DNA of 64,000 nucleotides from Malachius bipustulatus (lineage: Eukaryota; Arthropoda; Insecta; Coleoptera; Melyridae): the NCBI GenBank assembly GCA_910589415.1, contig OU342635.1, positions 35,800,929-35,864,928 on the forward strand, read 5' to 3'. Position 1 is the first letter of the stretch. The number at the start of each line of letters is the position of its first letter. The translations under genes were made by a program, and so were the position numbers. This document shows positions 59,296 through 64,000 of the stretch, piece after piece. The notes below the pieces were generated by a model that worked only from the letters and a program-made list of their open reading frames with translations, did no database searches and was not told where the DNA came from.

Positions 59296-59736
59296 AAAAG
59301 GGCGTGTCTGCAGAAATATACATATAAGTTGAGAAAATTGGCTTTTAAGATTTTCAGTTATGCCATGAAATTTTTCATATGAACTGAAAGTTTAATTTTA
59401 TTCAATCTAAGAAATAACAAAAGTTACTGTAGATTATTTGAGCTCTTTTACTTGTCTGCAAACTAGGCTTTTGATAGATACGCCCTTTTCATCTAACATA
59501 AGTTACCAATCTTGACAGATACGTCTATTTTACCACATCTCAAACTTCTTTCAAAAGACAGCGCAATCGCACACCAATTGTTCAGAGTAAATGGCGTATC
59601 TGCTTGTGAAATCTGCAGATACGCCATTTTGTTCTAAAAGAGTATTTAGATACGTCCTTTTTGATTAAAAAAATGACATACCATACCCCTTTCTAATCTA
59701 GCAAAGCAGACTATTGTGTAGATACGCCCTTCTTTT
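59296..59736. repeat. Cluster of AGATACGCC(C/A)TTTT motifs
   Basis: Seven copies on both strands: 59296-59313 (reverse), 59476-59489, 59517-59531, 59589-59601 (reverse), 59617-59630, 59648-59662 and 59720-59736. Copies four and five form a palindrome. The spacers are unrelated by eye. Origin unknown: a motif array or a decayed repeat. Confidence 0.55.
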
Positions 59737-60684
59737 AAAATGGTCTTGAGACGGTACGGAATTCGACTAATGTTTACCTTCAATAAATCAAACAACCTCC
59801 TAGAAACGGAACAATATTCATTGCAAGCTACCACCTAACGTATGAGATAGCGTATAAGAGTCCCAGACAAGGAACTCATGGATTGAAAAGACAACGAGAG
59901 GATCGCGTAGCAAAACAGTGGACATAAGGGCACTGCAACAACTTACTCTTAATCAGCATAAGGAAGAATTTTATTGAAAGCAGGAAAAAGCCAGGCTTTT
60001 TTTCAGTAAAGTTTACATCAAATCAGGGAAAATTATCCGTGAGAAGTTTATTGAAATCAAGGGAAATCCCAAATCACACTTTTATGGAAAGCCAGGGAAA
60101 ACCGGGGTAGTACAAGGTCAGCGGCCGATTTTTATTGTTACTCGTTATGTACAGATGATCCTCCCTTAGCCAGATCTAATGATGGGAAAATCTCTAATTT
60201 TCTCTTCCATGTAGCTCGAAGGAAAAGAAAGATAGGAAGTGTTACGTTCTGTGAAGTTATATACAACTTTGATTTGTGACTTATGACTAAAGACTGAATA
60301 ATACAATTGAGCTATGTATGTGAGAAACATCGTGTTTTATTGTATTTTCGTACTTAAAATATTTTCTCATCCAACACCCATCTATTTCGAAACAGAACCA
60401 GGCAAATTCAATCTACACGTAAGCATCGAGGGACGCAGGTGCGTGTCCTATTATCCACAGGTAAGGTAGAAAAACGTCTCAGTCTACCGCTCCTATATTG
60501 ATGAAAGACGCCTTTTGTTATTAACACATACTCGTAGATAGTACTCGAGAAAATGAATTTAAAAATTCATCTAACTCAGTTTTGGAGGAATCCGTAGATA
60601 AGTTCTTTCCAATTAACACGGCACAGTAGTAGAAGCGTTGAAAAAAAGTCTTCTCCTTTTACCCAGCTTTTTTATTTTCATAAA

Positions 60685-60937
60685 TTACAGCTTGTTATAA
60701 AAATGGCCACAACCACAAGGAGCATTTCTGGATATTAGTAAAAAAAACATCACCAAACCGAGTGCAACAGTCTCTAGTGTAAACGCTTCATGGGATTCAC
60801 TTTCCAGGTCATTTACAGCAACCACGGCCTGACTAAACTCAGTACTATGATCGATATCCATGGGAGGCATATATTTAACAAATATGCGATCCTGGTTCGT
60901 TGTATGTGCAACCAGTGACCACACAATCACCCCGTTC
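60685..60937 (-). CDS. Candidate terminal exon, function unknown
   Basis: A TTTTCAG acceptor at 60938 opens a frame starting NGVIVWSLVAHTTNQD and running 84 codons to TAA. It contains a hydrophobic segment (TLETVALGLVMFFLLIS) followed by CGCG and NKL. It looks like the end of a membrane protein. An overlapping Cys-rich frame (60875-61150) crosses the same acceptor. No partner exon was found, and I recognise no family. It could be part of a nested gene or a decayed one. Confidence 0.3.
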
Positions 60938-61892
60938 CTGAAAATGAGATTCGAGAAGTGGCTTTATGTTCACACATTTGCGTTCCACCTCACTAGAAAT
61001 TGAATAACAGAAGTCAATAGAACACAACGTTACAGGCGAATTTTCCCTCGTGGATTTTGAGCAACAAGTCGAGAATTTCTCATTAAAATAAGCCCATACA
61101 TTAGGGTTATCCCACGTATCATGATAATGTTCGTGATGATTTAATTTTTGTTATTTTAAAGCTGCCGGTTAGCTATATTTTTACAGTTTTCAATGCAAAT
61201 ACGCTTGCAGGTACAAATTTTATTGATACAGAATAATTTCTTTTGATAGTGTGATCTCTGGAAGCACTACCCTTAATTGCATTTTAGCAATCATTCCCTG
61301 CAATTATTGATCAATCTTGGTGGAACGGGAAGGATCACAACAAGTGAGCCGGTAGATCTCTGTTGGATTCCCCTCGTCTGGAAGAATTATTAAAATGAAA
61401 CATTCAACCCCTTTTGCATAATCCGGAATGTCTTTATTGATTAACTGTTAAGTATTTTAGAGTTCTCGACTTCTTTAATTCTGATTTTTCTTCCACTTCT
61501 GTTGGAATATTACATGATAGCGTCACGCGACGTTCTACTTTATTATGCATGTCTCTACCTCTTCATCACGGAATCTCATGGTATTTAACTCTTTATAGAG
61601 AGAGAGATAGAGCATAGAAAACATTCCCTAACTTCAGTAATTATTATTAAAATAGCGATGACGTCATATCTCAAGCTCACTTTTCCTTTTATAATAGTAA
61701 GATAATACGATTATTAAGAAAATTCAATTATATTACAATGCTAGTTTCAATTTTGATGATTCGATAGAAGAGAGAAGGAAAAGAGTGAATCTTTCTATAT
61801 AATAGGGACTATATAAATTAAACTGGATAAGGTAAGAAATATATGTATTATGTTCTTGGAGTAAGGGTAGTAATATGACAACGCCAACTTAC

Positions 61893-62035
61893 GTCGCATG
61901 TGGCCAGAGCGCACAGTCCAGCCAACACCACTGCCAAAGTCCATCCGACCTCCCGCACTCTGGCCATGCTCTCAGCGAACCGCGCCCGTGGCCGAGGGCT
62001 AGGCCATCACCACAGATCGTGACCCTTCATGCAAT
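61893..62035 (-). CDS. Secreted LRR gene, start-codon exon (signal peptide)
   Basis: Exon from a TTTGTTTCAG acceptor (62036-62045) to a GAC|GTAAGT donor. Coding is 61893-61967, 25 codons: MARVREVGWT, then the hydrophobic LAVVLAGLCALA and TCD, a clear signal peptide. It ends in phase 0 and joins Val-Gln-Gln at 51154. The acceptor shows that at least one untranslated exon lies upstream, outside or unrecognised. The 68-nt leader carries two tiny upstream ORFs (8 and 3 codons including stop). Confidence 0.85.
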
Positions 62036-63588
62036 CTGAAACAAAGTACATTGATTACAAATTACTTTTCAATGGAGAGCTTTGATTAGTCGTTTATTAA
62101 TTAATAAATGCCTCAGAGGTGAAACCAGAACACAAATAGCAGTTTCAATAGAAATCTATTTTTAGCCAATGGTTTTGAGTTGACAGGCATTCATTACCAA
62201 ACGTCAGAGGCAGCAAAAGTAGGTGGACGTGTAAAATGAATACATTACCCTAACTTGATTTGAAACCTGGTTTGCATTTTGACGGTACTTGTTATCCTGT
62301 TACCTAACTATATGATTTATTTTATATCTATTGGTGATATACAGGGGGTTTCAAGATATAAAATAAATACTTGAGAAGGCGGCCGCATAATGTCGTTTTA
62401 GGTGAAAGTGTATGTACATGGGTTCAATAAGTTTATTATTAGAAATAAAAATAAAAATTAGAAGGTCTTAGATTTTTGGGAATGTATTTACATGATTAGG
62501 CATTATTTCTCAAAATCTTAAAGAAAGTCTTAAGACCTCTAAAATAAAAAGAAACCTCTTGAAAACAAACCAGAGAAATAATATTTACAGTCGAAATAAT
62601 TTATATTTTATGTTAAGCTAAGGATTGCTCGATTTAAAAAAAAAACCAGTGAAATTAGGAACAAAAAAATTTACGACTCTGTCAATTTGGTTTTCCTACA
62701 CAGAATTAATTACATAACTCGCTTATTCTGAATAACCTTACAATAAATGAGTCTCCCCTTTCAAAGTTAAAAAAACGTAATTAAAAGGTCTCGTGTTAAT
62801 GAAGTTACAAGCAAAATTTCGTCTCTGACAGGAAAATTAAATAAAAAAACACATGAAGCGGAAAGTTTAGTGCAGCTAGCGCTATACGTGTAATCACGTT
62901 AGAAACTACATCAGCGCGCCGTCAATTAGATAATTAACAACTCGTGTGAAGTTTCATCCTTCTATGACATTAATAAGCAGAATAAATTCATTACAAAAGT
63001 TGTTTATTAACTATTTTTAAGCCCTCAGATCACTTTATGGAACTTTCTATGACAAAAATTTTCTATCCAAAACTTTGCGGAAAAATATTTCTCACTCTCA
63101 TCTAGCAGTCAGAAAAAAGACCAAGTGAAAAAAAAAAGAGTTTTAATACTGGGGCGTTGTGGAACTCTCAAGTTTGTATTATAAAAACATTTAAATATTT
63201 ATCCTACTCAAACATGAAGAAATTCAATTGCATCAAATTTATTTGCATAGTATAAGATGCTATACAGGGTGCACCTGTATCTTTCTCTATAATATATCTC
63301 CTAACGCTAACAGATACAGGGTCGGTTAAACAAGTCCAAAGAAGCGCAATTTTGTGACCATCTCGAATCCATCGAGACATATACAAGATATCTGCCACCG
63401 TTGCTGAAATATCCTGAAAAAACTGAAAAATCGATATTTCTTATTTTTCCATATCTTTTTTATTATTGGAGATTAATGAATAATCTTTTGTGGGCTTACA
63501 TAAGTCGTCAAGAGCTACCCATCTGGCATTTCAAAAATTTTCAAAGCCGACTAGATCCCAGAATTTTCATAGTTAACTTTCGTTTTTC
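62036..63588. other. Intron in the 5' UTR or upstream sequence
   Basis: No gene. Transposon-like ends occur at 62340 (ATACAGGGGGTTTCAAGATA) and at 63262-63320 (TACAGGGTGCACCTGTATCT), fragments of short inverted-repeat elements. Confidence 0.4.
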
Positions 63589-63594
63589 TTATAT

Positions 63595-63632
<38 letters not shown>
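63589..63632. repeat. (TTTA)n microsatellite
   Basis: About eleven uninterrupted TTTA units. The plus-strand ORF running through it is not a gene. 63633-64000 shows nothing further. Confidence 0.9.
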
Positions 63633-63633
<1 letters not shown>

Positions 63634-64000
63634 GGAAGTAAGTACTCCACAGAAAATTAATTCCAATTGGTACATTTACATTTATATACATCACAACTTG
63701 ATGAGTACTAAACTAAACTTAAATTTATCTAAAATTAGGTATACACCGGTCAATACAAGAAAGTATTATAGAACAAATGTCAGAAGTAACTTGTGATTAG
63801 GTTTCTTTTAAATGTGGGAAACGAAGATTTAAATGGATCGAATTGCTGGTATGAATCGTCATACAATATGCACATTCTACTAATTATGTCATTAGCTCCA
63901 TAATTAGTACGGTGATGAGCTATCTCAAAAAACCTGGTCGATCTCGTACGTTTAGCCAGTATACGTATGGTAAAACTGTTCAACAACTCCTCACAGTCCA

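Larger units (their letters stand above)
51155..61892. other. Intron 1, transposon-rich
   Basis: 10.7 kb. Besides the elements listed separately, 51155-52170, 54760-55430, 56790-58610 and 59750-60680 contain no gene I can recognise. A 15-base G run lies at 54932-54946. 58735-58930 is a fragment related to the 42 kb foldback (AAAACGGCTTACAT, TTAACTTTTCATG). Confidence 0.55.
32268..61967 (-). other. Gene span: secreted LRR protein, 8 coding exons
   Basis: Exons at 61893-61967 (coding), 50875-51154, 50365-50587, 45126-45262, 41213-41365, 40234-40414, 33715-33854 and 32268-32539 join with agreeing phases into 1,461 nt, 486 residues. Layout: signal peptide (1 to about 24), LRR N-cap with Cys 30, 39, 41 and 52, about a dozen 24-residue LRRs, LRR C-cap with Cys 402, 404, 431 and 452, and a hydrophobic C-terminus (472-483) after STNG, which suits a GPI signal. 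Such proteins act at the cell surface in adhesion or signalling. The N-cap region (CQLKKNGLDILCEFTDQQHI) looks strongly conserved, but I cannot name an orthologue safely. Introns range from 0.6 to 10.7 kb. Confidence 0.85.

Noticed and set aside
63401..63634. 77-codon plus-strand ORF
   Set aside because: Ends in the (TTTA)n microsatellite; low complexity.

Overview
The window looks like nuclear DNA of an insect. It is AT-rich, its genes are split by GT-AG introns, one gene encodes a muscle troponin C of the insect type, and a BEL/Pao retrotransposon, LINE tails, a tRNA-derived SINE and many inverted-repeat (foldback) DNA elements fill the spaces. I see no operons, ribosome binding sites or other prokaryotic features. 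All recognised host genes lie on the minus strand.

Layout. 1-5.6 kb: repeats only (a foldback with a piggyBac-like MITE beside its right arm, then a 3.5 kb unclassified repeat carrying tandem hairpin units). 6.5-7.75 kb: a compact six-exon troponin C gene with TATA box and poly(A) signal. 9.5-9.9 kb: a decayed LINE tail. 10.35-19.95 kb: a leucine-rich-repeat (LRR) membrane protein locus. Two small 5' exons at 19.4-19.95 kb carry the start codon, an N-terminal membrane segment and an LRR N-cap. Two tandem paralogous terminal exons (13.3-14.95 and 10.35-12.1 kb) each carry LRRs, a C-cap, a membrane segment and a cytoplasmic tail. Both terminal exons start in the phase left by the 5' exons, so alternative last exons are likely. 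20.78-27.0 kb: a complete but frameshifted BEL/Pao element with 193-bp LTRs and a 5-bp target duplication. 28.1-30.0 kb: a foldback element carrying the end of a Tc1-like transposase.

30.4-62.04 kb: one long gene for a secreted, probably GPI-anchored LRR protein. I reconstructed eight coding exons whose phases agree at every junction, giving 1,461 nt and 486 residues: signal peptide, LRR N-cap, about a dozen LRRs, LRR C-cap, hydrophobic C-terminus. Its introns are packed with mobile DNA: a PIF/Harbinger deletion derivative, a LINE RNase H fragment, several foldbacks, an R2-like LINE remnant, and transposase scraps. The remnant LINE contains a near-identical copy of part of this gene's own exon 4. 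The 62-64 kb end is noncoding sequence upstream of the start-codon exon.

The most interesting points are the shared-5'-exon LRR locus with its predicted N-in/C-in topology, the templated exon-4 fragment, a cluster of AGATACGCC motifs, and the density of long foldback elements, one of them with a second element inserted at a TA. No wholly new system can be claimed from sequence reading alone.
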